A DNA stretch of 64,000 nt from Lasiodiplodia sp. COLG20 (GCA_009801085.1 VNWV01000001.1:7502001-7566000), one strand, 5' to 3'. Counted from the stretch's first letter, positions 22,958 through 34,398 are shown. Notes: generated by a model not told the origin, from the letters alone. Translations and numbers: made by a program.

Positions 22958-25900
22958 ATGGAGAAACCCCCGGGCAAAACGGAGAGCACCGATGGCTCCT
23001 CCATCGTGAGTGTCGCCTGCAACCTCCGCAGATTTATAGCTAATGTGTGCGTTATAGAAGCCTGTGTCGTCGCTGCGGAGCCATTTTGAGAACATGCTGA
23101 ATCGCCAGTCCACCACCTCTTCCGATCCACCACGCTCTACGAATGCGCGACCGAGCTTGGGAAACATTTTCGATGGGCCCGACGAGTCTCGCGCGCGCGC
23201 CGACGGCCGCATGTCGCTGGATCTGCCGCGACCCCATGTAGGCTTGCGAAGCACCTCCCCGAAGGGGCTCTATGCACCTCCACGGACTCCGGAGACACGG
23301 GGCGTGTCGTTGGACACGAACAGATCAAGGCCAATTTCTATGTACCAGCTGTCTCCGCGAAGCTCGCCGCCCAGGTCCCCGACAAGATCTCCGCCTGTCG
23401 TCACCGTCAATCCTCCTAAATCACCAAATACATTCTCCGAGCCTGAGATAAAGTCACCTACACCGCGGAGCGCTCCGAAGCCTCCGCCAAGCTTACCCTC
23501 TGCCCGTTCCGGCTCACCTCATGGAAGTGGCGCTCGTCATTTTCGGGTACAAAGCAAACCAGCTACGCCGGCCATCGAAGCTCTCCAGGCACCCTTCCTA
23601 CAATCAGCTGCCACATCGACTCCTTCACCTGATCCACTGAAGCAAACACCTGCACCACTGGAGAGGGACTACACTGGTCGGTCAGCTTCTGTGGCTTCAA
23701 GCGCTGGCGGGCCGCCCCCTATCAATCGGGCTGGCAAGCCGAAAATTCCTAGCAAGCCAGCTTCAGTTGCGGGAACTTCGGTCTCTGGCACCACGGGGAA
23801 AGCCTCCCTAGCCGTGGACCCTGGCCATGCGTCTACTGAGGAGCGGCTGTCGCCTTTTAGCACGCCCCCAAGCAGCGACGAGAGTGGTCCATCGCCACGC
23901 AATCAAGCCAACAGTAACGCTCCCCCTAACGTGGCTCCTCCAAAAAGAAACAGCTATTTCCAACAGAAAATTCCGACACGACCATCAGAAAATCAGCAAG
24001 AATTGCCAAGCCAGCCAAGTCAACGGCCTCTGAAAGCTCCATCAGATGTCTCCGCCGGAGAAGCTAGCGACTCACTCGATGAACGACCTAGCTTGCCTCC
24101 ACGGCGTGGCGGTGACATCAGAAGGTCGAAACCACCCCCTCCGGATCCCCCGCCGGCGCGTCGTTCAATGGACACATCGAGAGCCGCGGTTCTCGATGCC
24201 GCAAGAGCCGCTGCAGCAAGTGAACCGACCCCAAAGCTTCCAAAGCGGTCATCTACAATTGGGCCCTCGAAAACGCCCGCAACCAATGGAAGCAGCCACA
24301 ATGAACCATCTCGACCAACGCCCAGACCAATTCCAGCCACAAAACAACCCCAAAGCCAGCGTTACAGTGCAATTTACAGAGACGATTCAGACGATGTCGA
24401 GCAATCCGATAAAGCGACGACGATACTTTCGGAATATCCCGACTCGTCTCAGGCAAACAGAAGACCACCGACATTCAGACAACGTCCGCGCGAAATCTCT
24501 CTGGGCTACGATACCAAGCTATTTGCAGTATGTGGCGAAGTAGTGTGCGCTTCCGGATATCTCACCCGGGCTTGGAGTTTAGTGACTGGCGAAATGCTGC
24601 TCAACACAGCTCTAGCGGAATCAGTCAAAATGACGGCTATGGCTTTCAGACCATCGACTGATGTGGAGAAAGAGGGAGACCACATTTGGCTTGGGAGTGA
24701 GAAGGGCGAGCTTTTCGAGCTGGACATCCCGTCTGGAGCTGTCGTCGCGGAGAAGCGGAATGCTCATTCCAGCAAAATTACAAAGATTTACCGGTATGCC
24801 GCGGAGATGTGGACAATCGACGAGGACGGAAAAGTGAACATTTGGCCTCCGGATGAAACAGGGTCGCCGATCTTGCAACAAACGCCGAACAGTTTCCGAA
24901 TTCCCAAAAACCACAACTGCTCCATCGTTTCCGGGGACAAGCTCTGGGTTGCGCATGGTAAGGAGATACGAATCTATCAGCGAAGCCCAGAACAGCACGG
25001 CTTTGTGCCCGTCCTTGCGCAAGCCTTGTCTCATCCCAACGCTGGAGAAGTCACAGCCTCGGCGATGATTCCCAGCCAACCGGATCGAATCTACTTTGGT
25101 CACAATGATGGCAAGGTGTCTGTCTATTCCCGGAAGGATTACTCTTGCCTTGGAGTCGTCAGCGTCAGCGTGTACAAGATAAGCTGCTTAGCGGGTGCAG
25201 GCGATTACCTCTGGGCAGGCTACAACACAGGCATGATCTACGTGTATGACACCACTCAAACTCCGTGGCAAGTCAAGAAGGACTGGCATGCACATGCAAA
25301 CGGCAATCCAGTCGCAGGCATCCAAGCAGACCGAAGCAGCTTGTGGAAGATGGACAGGCTTCAGGTTGCCTCACTGGGAACGGACAGCGTGATAAGGATA
25401 TGGGACGGTATGTTGAGGGAGGATTGGCTCGAGGCAGATATGCAAGAGCACGATGTGGAATTCTGCGATTTCCGACAGGTGTCAGCCACAATCATGACAT
25501 GGAACGCAGGCGCCTCAAAGCCCACGAGCCTCAGCGGGAGGTTCGACGAGCAGGATGGCAGCTTCTTCAGAGATTTGCTACGACCTGATGACCCTTCAGA
25601 CATTCTGGTTTTTGGTTTCCAAGAACTGGTCGATCTGGAGGACAAGAAGGTTACTGCAAGTAAGTGTTTTTTTTTTCCCCTTCATACTTCTGGAATGTGT
25701 ACTTATATGTCCACAGAGAGCTTTTTCAAGAGCAGCAAGAAGAAAGATGCGTCGGACCAAGAGCACATGAGCCGCCAATATCGTGCTTGGAGAGACCATC
25801 TTGTCCGATGTATCGAGGATTACCTCCCCGGTGAACGCTATTACCTCTTGCATACAGCGAACCTTGTTGGTCTTTTCACCTGCGTTTTCGTGAGGGAGTC

Positions 25901-26814
25901 CGAACGCATGAAGATTCGAGACATGAACGCTGCCGAAATCAAGCTTGGTATGGGTGGTTTGCACGGAAACAAGGTAAGTAAAGGCAAATGCACCCGCTTC
26001 CCTGAGGATTCTAACATTTACTTCAGGGAGCTTTAGTTGTCCGTTTCACTCTGGACGACAGCTCCATTTGCTTCGTCAATTGCCACCTTGCGGCAGGTCA
26101 GACTCAAACGGCTCATCGCAACAACGATGTCGCCACCATCATGGAGACATCGGCACTCCCGCCACAAATGGACCTTGGAGCTCGCGCAGACGTGTTCATC
26201 GGAGGAGGAGATGGCTCCATGATCCTCGACCACGAAATATGCATACTCAACGGTGATTTGAACTACCGAATCGATTCGATGACGCGCGACACGGTGATCA
26301 GACATGTGAAGGAGGGAAATCTGACAAGGCTGCTGGAGAACGATCAACTCCTTCGGACCAAGAGAAGGAATCCCGGCTTCCGGTTGCGCGCCTTCAGAGA
26401 GAACCCAATCACCTTTGCACCGACGTACAAATACGACGTCGGGACCGACAGATACGACACAAGCGAGAAGAAGCGCTCTCCAGCATGGTGCGATAGATTG
26501 CTCTACCGGGGCCGCGGTCGCATCAAGCAGCTGGAGTACAGGAGGCATGAAGTTCGCGTTTCGGACCACAGGCCAGTCAGTGGTAGATTCAATATCCGGG
26601 TCAAGACAATCAACCCCAAGCGGCGGGCGATCGTTTGGGAGCAGTGCGAGCACAGGTTCGAAGAACTGAAGCAGCGGCTCGCAACGGATATTAAGTGAGT
26701 ACACGGTTGTGCAACACCAGCGATATACTTTTCTAACGTGCTGCTAGGCTCGACTACCTGGTCAACGTATTCGGACTCAGCTCGAAAGACGCGATGAAGC
26801 TGCTGAAGCTGTAG
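22958..26814 (+). CDS. Inositol polyphosphate 5-phosphatase with N-terminal WD-like propeller
   Basis: Five exons are inferred: 22958..23005, 23058..25659, 25717..25973, 26027..26694 and 26748..26814, giving 1213 residues. Introns are 52, 57, 53 and 53 bp. Residues 1-470 are disordered, rich in Ser and Pro with many SP sites and PxxP runs. About residues 485-800 look like a WD-type propeller (repeats such as HIWLGSEKGELFELD, RIYFGHNDGKVSVYS and YLWAGYNTGMIYVYD). The catalytic domain starts near TIMTWNAG (~830) and has FVNCHLAAG, LNGDLNYRID, PAWCDRLLYRG and SDHRPV, so the metal-binding and catalytic residues are present. The family removes the 5-phosphate from phosphoinositides and regulates membrane traffic. 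The first coding exon encodes only 16 residues. Confidence 0.85.
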
Positions 26815-27006
26815 AGAAGCGGAAAGCGAGATTTGATGATGTTGATGATTTTAGTGCTGCATGGCCTGCATGGATGCATTCGCAAGGCGTTCGTTTCTCT
26901 TGGGGCAAAGCGCATGGGCGGCAATAGTCTCGAAAGACGGATACGGTGGCAGGCGAGCGCATATCCATACAGGAGGAAGTATTAATACACTATACCCAAC
27001 CCATTA
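26815..27006. other. 3' flank of the inositol 5-phosphatase gene
   Basis: About 190 bp with no coding signal, ending at the TA before MITE copy B. Confidence 0.4.
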
Positions 27007-27192
27007 CAGTCTCCTCTCGCAGCGGATGGCTAGCGGGGGGTTTTTTCTTCTCTTTGCATGTCACGCGTAGTTGAAGCTAAGTCCACAGTCTCATCCGGAC
27101 GATAGCTTGAACTACCCACATATGTTATTTTTCTAAGAAAGACTGTGGTCTTACTGTTCTTCGTGCTAGCGGTCGGGTGCGATACCCCCCTG
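27007..27192. mobile_element. MITE family 1, copy B (intact TA target duplication)
   Basis: 186 bp with TA at 27005-27006 and TA at 27193-27194, immediately outside CAG...CTG ends. Left end: CAGTCTCCTCTCGCAGCGGA then TGGCTAGCG. Right end reverse-complemented: CAGGGGGGTATCGCACCCGA then CCGCTAGC. Inner arms GTAGTTGAAGCT and AGCTTGAACTAC sit around 27068 and 27104. Almost the whole element can fold back on itself. It has no ORF. It lies between the 5-phosphatase stop and the GFA gene, within a few hundred bp of the latter's start, so it may contribute promoter sequence. Confidence 0.85.
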
Positions 27193-27194
27193 TA

Positions 27195-27549
27195 TAGGCA
27201 AATGGCAGATTGTTCTGCGGGGTCGATTCCGCCGCTAAAGACATTCGATGATGCTGTCACCGGAGTGTCGACGCCGGACGCAGCTGGCGGGGAGCTGGTG
27301 CTACGGTGCATGACGTCAAAATTGCCCAATGGGATATGCACGTTCGCTCCTGCATTTCTATGCTTCAAAAGACCCATTGTGCCCCGAGAAGCAGATTGTT
27401 TTCCCATGTCTCTCGCCAGCCGCTGGGTGCCCAGATTATCCAGCAATACTTGTGCCAGTGCAATTCGCAAGACAGTAACGCCGTCTTCGACACTGCTTAC
27501 TCGACAGACAAGCCCCGCAGTTGCAGCAAAATTGCATACCTTCGCAGCC
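27195..27549. other. Upstream region of the GFA-domain gene
   Basis: About 355 bp. The frame used by the GFA protein stays open upstream through this region and into MITE B, but the translated part shows no conservation cue, so I treat it as noncoding. Confidence 0.4.
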
Positions 27550-28280
27550 ATGCACAAGCAGCAGTCGAGAGGAGAGGAAACTGAGGGCTTGAGCGAGTGG
27601 AAGAAGAGAGCTCCCTATCGGGTGCACGAGCCCAACGAGCATTTTGATGTCAAGTACGAAGCAAACTGCCATTGCGGGCGCGTCAAGTACCAGCTCAGCC
27701 GGATTGAGCCGCTTGATTCCAAGCTGTGCCACTGCACAACCTGCCAGACTCAGCATGGTGAGAGGATTCTGCACTCAAAGGCGCCAGTGCTGACTGGCTT
27801 TGCTCTGCAGCTGCACCCTTCCAATGGGCTGCTATTTTTCACAAGGAAGACATCAACTTCTGCAATGGGCACCACGACCTCGAATGGTACGATCCAACCG
27901 ACAAGTCGATAGAGCACAAGCTGCCGTGCAAGGTCCGCTGCTCGTACTGTCACTCGCCTATCATGGACGAGGGCCGCAACATGATACTTTTGTTCCCAAG
28001 CTTGATCCACCTGAAGACGGATGAAGACAAGGCTTACTTCAAGCCTCGGTACGTCGTTTGCGCAGGCATTCGAGTTTCGCAGATTGCTAACTGGGTGTAT
28101 AGTTGCCACATGTTCTACGGACAGCGCGTCATGGATGTCCCGGATGGCTTGCCTAAATGGGATGGGTTGACTCAGGAAAGCAACCTGATCGAAGACAGTC
28201 CGCCGGATATGGTGAGGGAGCTGGAGCGCAAGCGCGAGAAGGAGAGGGAAGAGCGTTTCAAGAAAGGCGAGAATAAATAA
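27550..28280 (+). CDS. GFA (glutathione-dependent formaldehyde-activating enzyme-like) domain protein
   Basis: Three exons are inferred: 27550..27757, 27811..28048 and 28103..28280, giving 207 residues. Introns are 53 and 54 bp. The zinc-binding Cys pattern is CHCGRVKY, CHCTTCQ, and CSYCHSPI further on, spread across exons 1 and 2. The central APFQWAAIFHKEDI is typical of fungal GFA proteins. Family members bind zinc; Gfa activity (S-hydroxymethylglutathione formation) is documented for few, so the activity here is unproven. The C-terminal ~30 residues are highly charged (ERKREKEREERFKKGENK), probably a single helix. The frame stays open well upstream of the chosen ATG, so a longer start is possible but unsupported. 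Confidence 0.8.
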
Positions 28281-28815
28281 ACGTGTGTTGACAAATCAAG
28301 GCGTCGGTGTGACGGCGCAAATTTATATAGCGTGGTCCATATGGATGTGCCGCGTGCGCACCCAGGAAAGGGAACATCGAGCATGAACAATGACAAACGA
28401 ACGGTTGCTATAGTATCCATCCTTGGGTGAAGCACGTGTAACAAAATGGGACTGGCCAGGTGCTCATTGCTGGTTTGACTGCCCTCGCCCGCCCGTCCTT
28501 CACCACCTGCACACCTTACCCTTCCTTCTATTTTTTGCGCTGCCACCAAAACGACGACCACGATCTCACCCGACTTCGCTTTGCTACAGCTACCTCGCGA
28601 TTGAAGGCGCGGAATCGCGAGCGAGTGACTTCCTTGCCGTTTGCGCTCTCTCCGACACCTCGCTCGACAACCCTCGACCGTGCAACCACCGCTGTCGTCG
28701 TTCGGCGTCTTCTTTGCGACTGACGATCCGCCACGCGTGCTGACGCGATCTCACTGGCGCACGCGATCACGTGCGAACAGCAAAGCGGACGATCTCGGCT
28801 TTCGAGCCAGCAAGC
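28281..28815. other. Intergenic and 5' leader region of the chromodomain gene
   Basis: The promoter of the chromodomain gene is expected here. It is CT-rich with many CGCT/ACGA motifs after about 28500. No gene recognised. Confidence 0.45.
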
Positions 28816-28946
28816 GTAAGTCGGACCCTTGCATCATCGGCGGTCGCGCGTCTCGTTTGTCCCGGAACAGCGCACTCTCACACATCCCTTCTCTCGACCC
28901 GCAAGACCACCATGGCCGCCCGAACTAATTTCCCCTGCGCGCACAG
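28816..28946 (+). other. Putative 5'UTR intron of the chromodomain gene
   Basis: A GTAAGT donor at 28816 and a CTAAT branch-like site followed by a pyrimidine tract and GCACAG ending at 28946 form a good 131 bp intron 34 bp before the ATG. The in-frame sequence upstream of the ATG has no Met, so this intron would lie in the untranslated leader. Confidence 0.5.
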
Positions 28947-28980
28947 CTCCTACTCCATCTGCGGTGTCCAGACCGCATAA
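28912..28980 (+). promoter_or_regulatory. Upstream ORF overlapping the chromodomain gene start
   Basis: ATG at 28912 sits in strong context (ACCACCATGG) and runs 22 codons to a TAA whose last A is the first base of the main ATG (TAATG). Its start lies inside the putative leader intron, so only unspliced or alternatively spliced transcripts would carry it. Confidence 0.45.
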
Positions 28981-31900
28981 TGGCACCGGGCCGACCCAGC
29001 AACTCCAAGCGCAAGCGCTCCAACATCCCCGAGTCTCGCGAAGCTACATCAACCCCGCCCAAGCGCCGGAAGAAGGCCGCCGACCGCCGCTCCTCCAAGG
29101 GCAAACCAGCTGATTTCATTCAATCCTCTCAAGAGCCCGAGCCCTTCTACGAAGCAAAGGCCATTCTCAAGGAGGAGGGGAATAAATACCTAATTGATTG
29201 GGCCGACCACCCGACGACCGGCGAAACCTACGCTCCAACCTGGGAACCCAAGAGGAACGCGAACAAGCTACTGGTTGAAGATTGGAGGCGCAGGCAACGT
29301 GAAGAGAAGAATCCCCGACAGGCGTCCGTGTCCACGCCTGCTCCCGCGCTCAGCCCCGCCACAGCCGCAGCTTCGCCTACCGAGAGCAGCCTTGCACCAG
29401 CGCCTCAGCCCAAGCACAAGTCTAGCATCCCAAACCGCCGCAGGGTTATTCAAAGCTCATCTCCCGGTCCGCACTCCGCGCCAAACAATCTTCCTGGAGA
29501 CAGCTCTCTCCCAAGCTACGACTCGCGGATTGTACCAGAGACAGAGCTACGGGACACAAGGCCGCGTGCTGAGCCTGCGGTTCACATAACTCACCCTACT
29601 GACTACAACCCTTCCGATTACGAGCATATCTCTGCGTCACAGGTTCTCTGGAACTCGTCGCAAACGGCATCGGGATCTTCACCGCAGCTTCAGCAAAGCC
29701 GCCCAACAGTTGAGTCGTCACAAGAATCCGCCGTTTCTCAGCAGAGACCTGGGGGCCATACTATCCCCGCAGAGAGACTTCTCCAGCGGCCCCGTTTTGG
29801 AAGCGGAGTTGTTATCCCGGATTCACAGAGTCTGCCGGGGGATTCGAGCTACGTTCCATCCATCCAGACACGATCGGGTGCTGAGAGCCAATCAGCTCAA
29901 ACTCAGTCCCAGCCTCCCGGCTCTGCAAACGCCCCAGCTCTGCAAGACAGTTCGGCCTCGGCCTCGGCCCAGTTCACCAATCCACAGGAGGACGACTCTT
30001 CCGTACCCGTTCCAGAAACAGACCCGATCGAAGACGAGCCATCTAGTCCGGCTACCCACAGCCACCACGAAGAGAGACACCCTCCGCCGCGCGAGTCACC
30101 GTGGCACACGACTAGTTCTGCCTCGTCGCCACCTCCCACCGAATCGCCTGTTAAATCGACACAGTCCGAAGGCCGTGTAGCAAGCACTCAGGCGTTCGTG
30201 GAAGCTCAAGCGGGTACGCCTGCACCCGCTGAATACGAGCACGCCCAAGACTCTGAAGCAGAGGTATTTTCGGGACCTCTTAGCCCCAAGTCAAGGCCGG
30301 AGGACCAACGCCAACCTTCGCCCGAGGTTCAGGAACCTCAACAGACTGCAGTTGGGGAATACGTTTTTGAAGAGTTCGAGAGGGAGGAAGAAGCCGATCG
30401 TAATCTTAGAGGGATTGAAGAACAGGAAGGGCCGCAAGATTCGCAAGTTCTCGTACCACAAAGTCTCCCAACCGAGGACCAGCAATACGAACAACCAGAA
30501 CCAGAAGTAGAGCAAGAAGACGGTGAAGAGGGCCAGCACGAACCTAACCAAGAGGGAAGCTTTGTTGCAGAAGCCACACCCGCTGTTATTGAGAGCGCTC
30601 AGGATAGTGGACAAGGAGCCGTTCGTGAAGACCTATTCGCCGATCGGCACGTATTCGAAGCCGAGAAGGGTGTCGTTGCTGAGGCTTTATCCGCTGGTCA
30701 AACTGCGCCGGAAAGAGAAGAAGAGTTCACTGCTGAGGTAGTACCTACTTTTATTGGAAGCACTCGGGATATCGAACAAGAGGCAGGCCACACGGAACAC
30801 CAGCACGAACGGACCGGCTCTACAGACCAATCTACAGATTCAGAAGAAGCTCGCCATTTTGTGACCTGCCCTGAGAGGACCACAGAAGGTTCCGCAGAAG
30901 TTCTCGTCGAGTCTGCAAAGAGAGCCGAATTTTCGTTGCAAGATCAGGCGGAAATATCCACACAAGACGTCACAGATCCTCCTGAGAATACTTTCCATCT
31001 GCAATTTGCTCAAAGGGATTTTGCACCTCGTCACGATTTCGATTCGGCAGCTTCCAGGGAGCTTGAAGAGCACTCTTCTTCGGAACATCACGTCGAATCG
31101 TTGCAGCCTGCACAGTACGTTCCAGAGCTAGATTTGGACGGACCTCAATCAAGCCATCGGACACAGATATCCGAGCAAGCAGATCCTCCCATCAGTAGCG
31201 ATCTCAAGCACACACAAAGCCCAAGGCGCAAAGATTCGTCTCAAGACAACCTAGAGCCGAGTGTTCTTGGCCAAGCCGATCCTAACGTCATCCGCCGTCC
31301 TTACGGGCTAGCGGACTCCGACGTTCCTACTCCGAAGGACATCGTACCTAGTGTCGAGACTAGAGGAGAATCACCCCTAAGAGGTTATTACAGGAAGGTA
31401 TCCCGCGGAATGCACCGGTCCTCGCAAGCTCCGAACAGTTCGGTCGGTGGTACTGAGCAAGCAGCTCCAACAGGATCCCGATCCCTCACAGAACGACTTC
31501 GTGAAATCCATTCTCGAAATAAGATCGAAAGAGAACGCAAAAAAGCCGAGCATTTTGCAGTAGACGAGTCGGTTCCTAAGTCACCCTCAGCTGAGACAAG
31601 TACAAGATCACCATCAACGATCCCGCCGAACGTCACCCAAACAAATATGGAGCCGCAGTACACGTTGATTCCCTCGAATCTCTCGGCCGAAACTCGGCCC
31701 AATGAAAGCCACCTCCCTACCGCACAAAACGATCACGACATGCCTGACATCCACCATCTCGACGACGACACCGACATGCATGACGGCAGCACACCTAGCA
31801 TCCTTCTGGATGACCCCATTGTTGGTGATGCCGAGTACCTCGTCGGACTTTCCATGGAGGGGTTACAGGGGGATCAATACAGGAATGAGATTACGTTCAA

Positions 31901-33671
31901 GGAGAACCCCATAACCCATTTCCTCGAGGACGATCCCGTGTGCGAAACCCACGCCCAGGAAGTTCGGGGCCTGCTCAAGAGATTGAACGATTATATTACT
32001 CACATGGATCTTGGCTTTGGGAACGCTGATGCTCTGACCCAATACGAAGGCGGCATGGAGACTGGCATGGTTGCTTGGTCTAATAACAGCAGCACCAAGT
32101 TTCGCTTCTTGGGCGGTATACTCCAAGCCCTGCGCGATACGAAATACCACTTCGTGGTCTTGGGCTGCCAAGGACCATTGATGGATATTCTCGAGAAGTA
32201 CGTTGATGGTTTGAGAATCCCATATTCTCGAGGCCATACCGACCGCGAGGCATTTGAGGCCCGGGGATCTCTGTTTGTTACTATCCTCGCCTCCGACTTT
32301 GACAATGTCAACACCAGCCTCCCCAAGGCTCATCTTATTTTCGCCATGGATTCGACGGTCCAGTGCCACGACCCCAAGATGAAGGCCCTCAGAAACCATC
32401 TTCGTCGCAGCACCACCGATTCTATCCCAGTAATAACGCCTATTGTCACCAACTCAATCGAACATGTCGAGCGTTGCATCTCGCCGTCGGTCCAAGGATT
32501 TATGAGGGAAAGGCTGGTCGTGCGATTCACGACCGAGCTAAGGCAGCTGGCCGGCAGGGTCGAAGTGTCCACCAAGGCTGATCAGGCGGTGAGGCTCCTT
32601 GTACCCAGCATCGAGTCCGATCTGGACCACCATGAAGCCTGGCCGCTTCTCCGCGTGAGTAGCATCAAGAATGATGTCCACTTCGACGATTCAATAGTCT
32701 CTACGCTGTCCGTTTCGTCGTCGGCTCCTGTTGGAGCTCTAAGTCCGTCCGTTGCTGGCCAGAAAAGGCACCTGGATGTTGGAGAGGAAGAGTCAGCCAA
32801 GAGGACGCGGATAACGCCACAGCCCGAAACCGGCACTATCAATCCTAATGACATCACGCACGTTAGCGACTCCGCCCCCGTGCCATCGAGTTCTACTATG
32901 GACAAAGAGCTTCGTAGAGAGCTTGAGCTTGAGCAAACGAAGGCACGTGCGAAAGAGTATGAGGATGCCCTTACAGATTGTCAACGCGAGAAGGAAGAGC
33001 AGAGGGATATAATTCTGCAACTCAAGAGGGAAAACGAAGAAGTCAAGTTGAATTATCTTAATGCCACTGCTCGCATCCGGACGCAAAACGAAACAATAGC
33101 CGGCCTACAAAACGAGCGCAACACCCTTAGGGGGCAACTTGAAGAAGCACGCCAGCAGTTGGCTAGCTCAATGGTGCCGGAAGTGGCGGAGCGGGAGCAG
33201 CTACGGAGGGAGCGAGACGAGGCGTTGGCAAAGCTCCAGCGAGTGCAAAAGCTGCGCGAGGTGGAGAACGAGAGCTCTGAATTCTTCCGTTCGGAGTACC
33301 AGACGGCATCCCAGAAGTCGACGCTGTTGTCCGAAAACGTGGACAGCCTGACGCAGCAGGTGCGCGAGCTATCGAAGCTGAAGACGGGCGAGCGCGACAA
33401 GGTGCGTCAGCTCAGCCTCACGGGCGCCGAGGAAGCGTACAAGGACGAGATGGAGCGGCTGCAGATCCAGCTCAACGACAGGAACATGTTGCTGCAGCAG
33501 AAGAACGACGAGTTGAAGGCGATCCGCGGCCGCCAGGGCGTGGGTACTCGTGCCGGCAGCGTGCCACGCAGCCCTCGCATCAGTGGCCCAGGTAGCAGGG
33601 GCGGTAGCCCTGCGCCCAGCGGACTTGGTGGACACGGGAGGTTGGGCGCTTTGAGGAACATCAATGCGTAG
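28980..33671 (+). CDS. Chromodomain protein with Hda2/3-like region and coiled coil, CDP-2-like
   Basis: A single-exon 1563-residue protein. A chromodomain lies at about residues 50-100 (PFYEAKAILKEEGNKYLIDW ... YAPTWEP); it should bind methylated H3K9. Residues 110-940 are long, acidic and disordered. Residues about 960-1220 resemble the HDA-complex subunit 2/3 fold, a helicase-like pseudo-domain (NEITFKENPITHFLEDDPVC, KYHFVVLGCQGPLMDILEKY, HLIFAMDSTVQCHDPKMKAL). A strong coiled coil fills about 1300-1525. A basic, Gly-rich tail ends it. This architecture recalls Neurospora CDP-2, the chromodomain subunit of the HCHC complex (HP1, CDP-2, HDA-1, CHAP) that links H3K9me to deacetylation. The assignment is by architecture; partner genes are not in the window. 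Confidence 0.75.
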   Translation: MAPGRPSNSKRKRSNIPESREATSTPPKRRKKAADRRSSKGKPADFIQSSQEPEPFYEAKAILKEEGNKYLIDWADHPTTGETYAPTWEPKRNANKLLVEDWRRRQREEKNPRQASVSTPAPALSPATAAASPTESSLAPAPQPKHKSSIPNRRRVIQSSSPGPHSAPNNLPGDSSLPSYDSRIVPETELRDTRPRAEPAVHITHPTDYNPSDYEHISASQVLWNSSQTASGSSPQLQQSRPTVESSQESAVSQQRPGGHTIPAERLLQRPRFGSGVVIPDSQSLPGDSSYVPSIQTRSGAESQSAQTQSQPPGSANAPALQDSSASASAQFTNPQEDDSSVPVPETDPIEDEPSSPATHSHHEERHPPPRESPWHTTSSASSPPPTESPVKSTQSEGRVASTQAFVEAQAGTPAPAEYEHAQDSEAEVFSGPLSPKSRPEDQRQPSPEVQEPQQTAVGEYVFEEFEREEEADRNLRGIEEQEGPQDSQVLVPQSLPTEDQQYEQPEPEVEQEDGEEGQHEPNQEGSFVAEATPAVIESAQDSGQGAVREDLFADRHVFEAEKGVVAEALSAGQTAPEREEEFTAEVVPTFIGSTRDIEQEAGHTEHQHERTGSTDQSTDSEEARHFVTCPERTTEGSAEVLVESAKRAEFSLQDQAEISTQDVTDPPENTFHLQFAQRDFAPRHDFDSAASRELEEHSSSEHHVESLQPAQYVPELDLDGPQSSHRTQISEQADPPISSDLKHTQSPRRKDSSQDNLEPSVLGQADPNVIRRPYGLADSDVPTPKDIVPSVETRGESPLRGYYRKVSRGMHRSSQAPNSSVGGTEQAAPTGSRSLTERLREIHSRNKIERERKKAEHFAVDESVPKSPSAETSTRSPSTIPPNVTQTNMEPQYTLIPSNLSAETRPNESHLPTAQNDHDMPDIHHLDDDTDMHDGSTPSILLDDPIVGDAEYLVGLSMEGLQGDQYRNEITFKENPITHFLEDDPVCETHAQEVRGLLKRLNDYITHMDLGFGNADALTQYEGGMETGMVAWSNNSSTKFRFLGGILQALRDTKYHFVVLGCQGPLMDILEKYVDGLRIPYSRGHTDREAFEARGSLFVTILASDFDNVNTSLPKAHLIFAMDSTVQCHDPKMKALRNHLRRSTTDSIPVITPIVTNSIEHVERCISPSVQGFMRERLVVRFTTELRQLAGRVEVSTKADQAVRLLVPSIESDLDHHEAWPLLRVSSIKNDVHFDDSIVSTLSVSSSAPVGALSPSVAGQKRHLDVGEEESAKRTRITPQPETGTINPNDITHVSDSAPVPSSSTMDKELRRELELEQTKARAKEYEDALTDCQREKEEQRDIILQLKRENEEVKLNYLNATARIRTQNETIAGLQNERNTLRGQLEEARQQLASSMVPEVAEREQLRRERDEALAKLQRVQKLREVENESSEFFRSEYQTASQKSTLLSENVDSLTQQVRELSKLKTGERDKVRQLSLTGAEEAYKDEMERLQIQLNDRNMLLQQKNDELKAIRGRQGVGTRAGSVPRSPRISGPGSRGGSPAPSGLGGHGRLGALRNINA

Positions 33672-34037
33672 ATAAGACGGAGAACTTGGACGGTTCTGTG
33701 GTTGCCTTCTAGGCCTTTTTTTGATTGGGAATGGTTTACTTTACGCCTGGCAGCAATATCGGGTATGAATTGCGAAACAGAGCGTGGGCTGCCGAGAATT
33801 GAAATTCGTGTTAGTAGACACTCACACACATTGCTAGGCGTTTCAAAGGTTGCCGTTAAGGCGAAGGCTAAGGCTAAGGCTTAGTGTTTGGTAAATGGAG
33901 TAATTTTCAAATTAAAGGATGTGCTTTACATCCATCCTCTTAACTGGTTAGCATGGAGTGAAAACAGACACTTGCTTGACGACCAAATTTGGCCGAAGCT
34001 CTGATATTCATGTATTGATCTGCCACAATATTCCACC
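33672..34037. other. Convergent intergenic region between the chromodomain and Rrn7 genes
   Basis: 366 bp holding the two 3'UTRs. It contains a short imperfect GGCGAAGGCTAAGGCTAAGGC tandem near 33858. No gene. Confidence 0.5.
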
Positions 34038-34398
34038 TTATCTCACCCTACCGGACCTTTTCTTTACCTCCTTTATCCTTTTTGCCGACTCCTCCAACCT
34101 CGTCTCGACCAGTCTCACGGTCTTCACCAGCAGCGAGACGGGCATGACGGCCTGCTTCGCGACAACCTCGTAGAAAATCCTCTCATTCCCCTCCAACATA
34201 TCCGCCTCTCCCTCGTCATCATCCTCATCCGTATGCGCGCCATCCGCTTCACCCAGAGACTTTGGCGGTTTGGGAAGCTGCTCCAAGTCATCCGCACCGT
34301 GCCCTTGCAGCATCTTCTCTGCCGCACTCAAATACTCATCCCCATCATCACCGCCACCATTCGCACGTCCGGCCGTCGCCACCCCCTGCTCTACCAAC

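Noticed and set aside
27200..27240. Possible tRNA B-box (GGGTCGATTCC) near MITE B
   Set aside because: No A box at the right spacing and no cloverleaf stem could be formed. I found no convincing tRNA in the window.
28912..28980. uORF read as the N-terminal part of the chromodomain protein
   Set aside because: It is in a different frame from the main ORF and ends at a stop sharing one base with the main ATG, so it cannot be an N-terminal extension.
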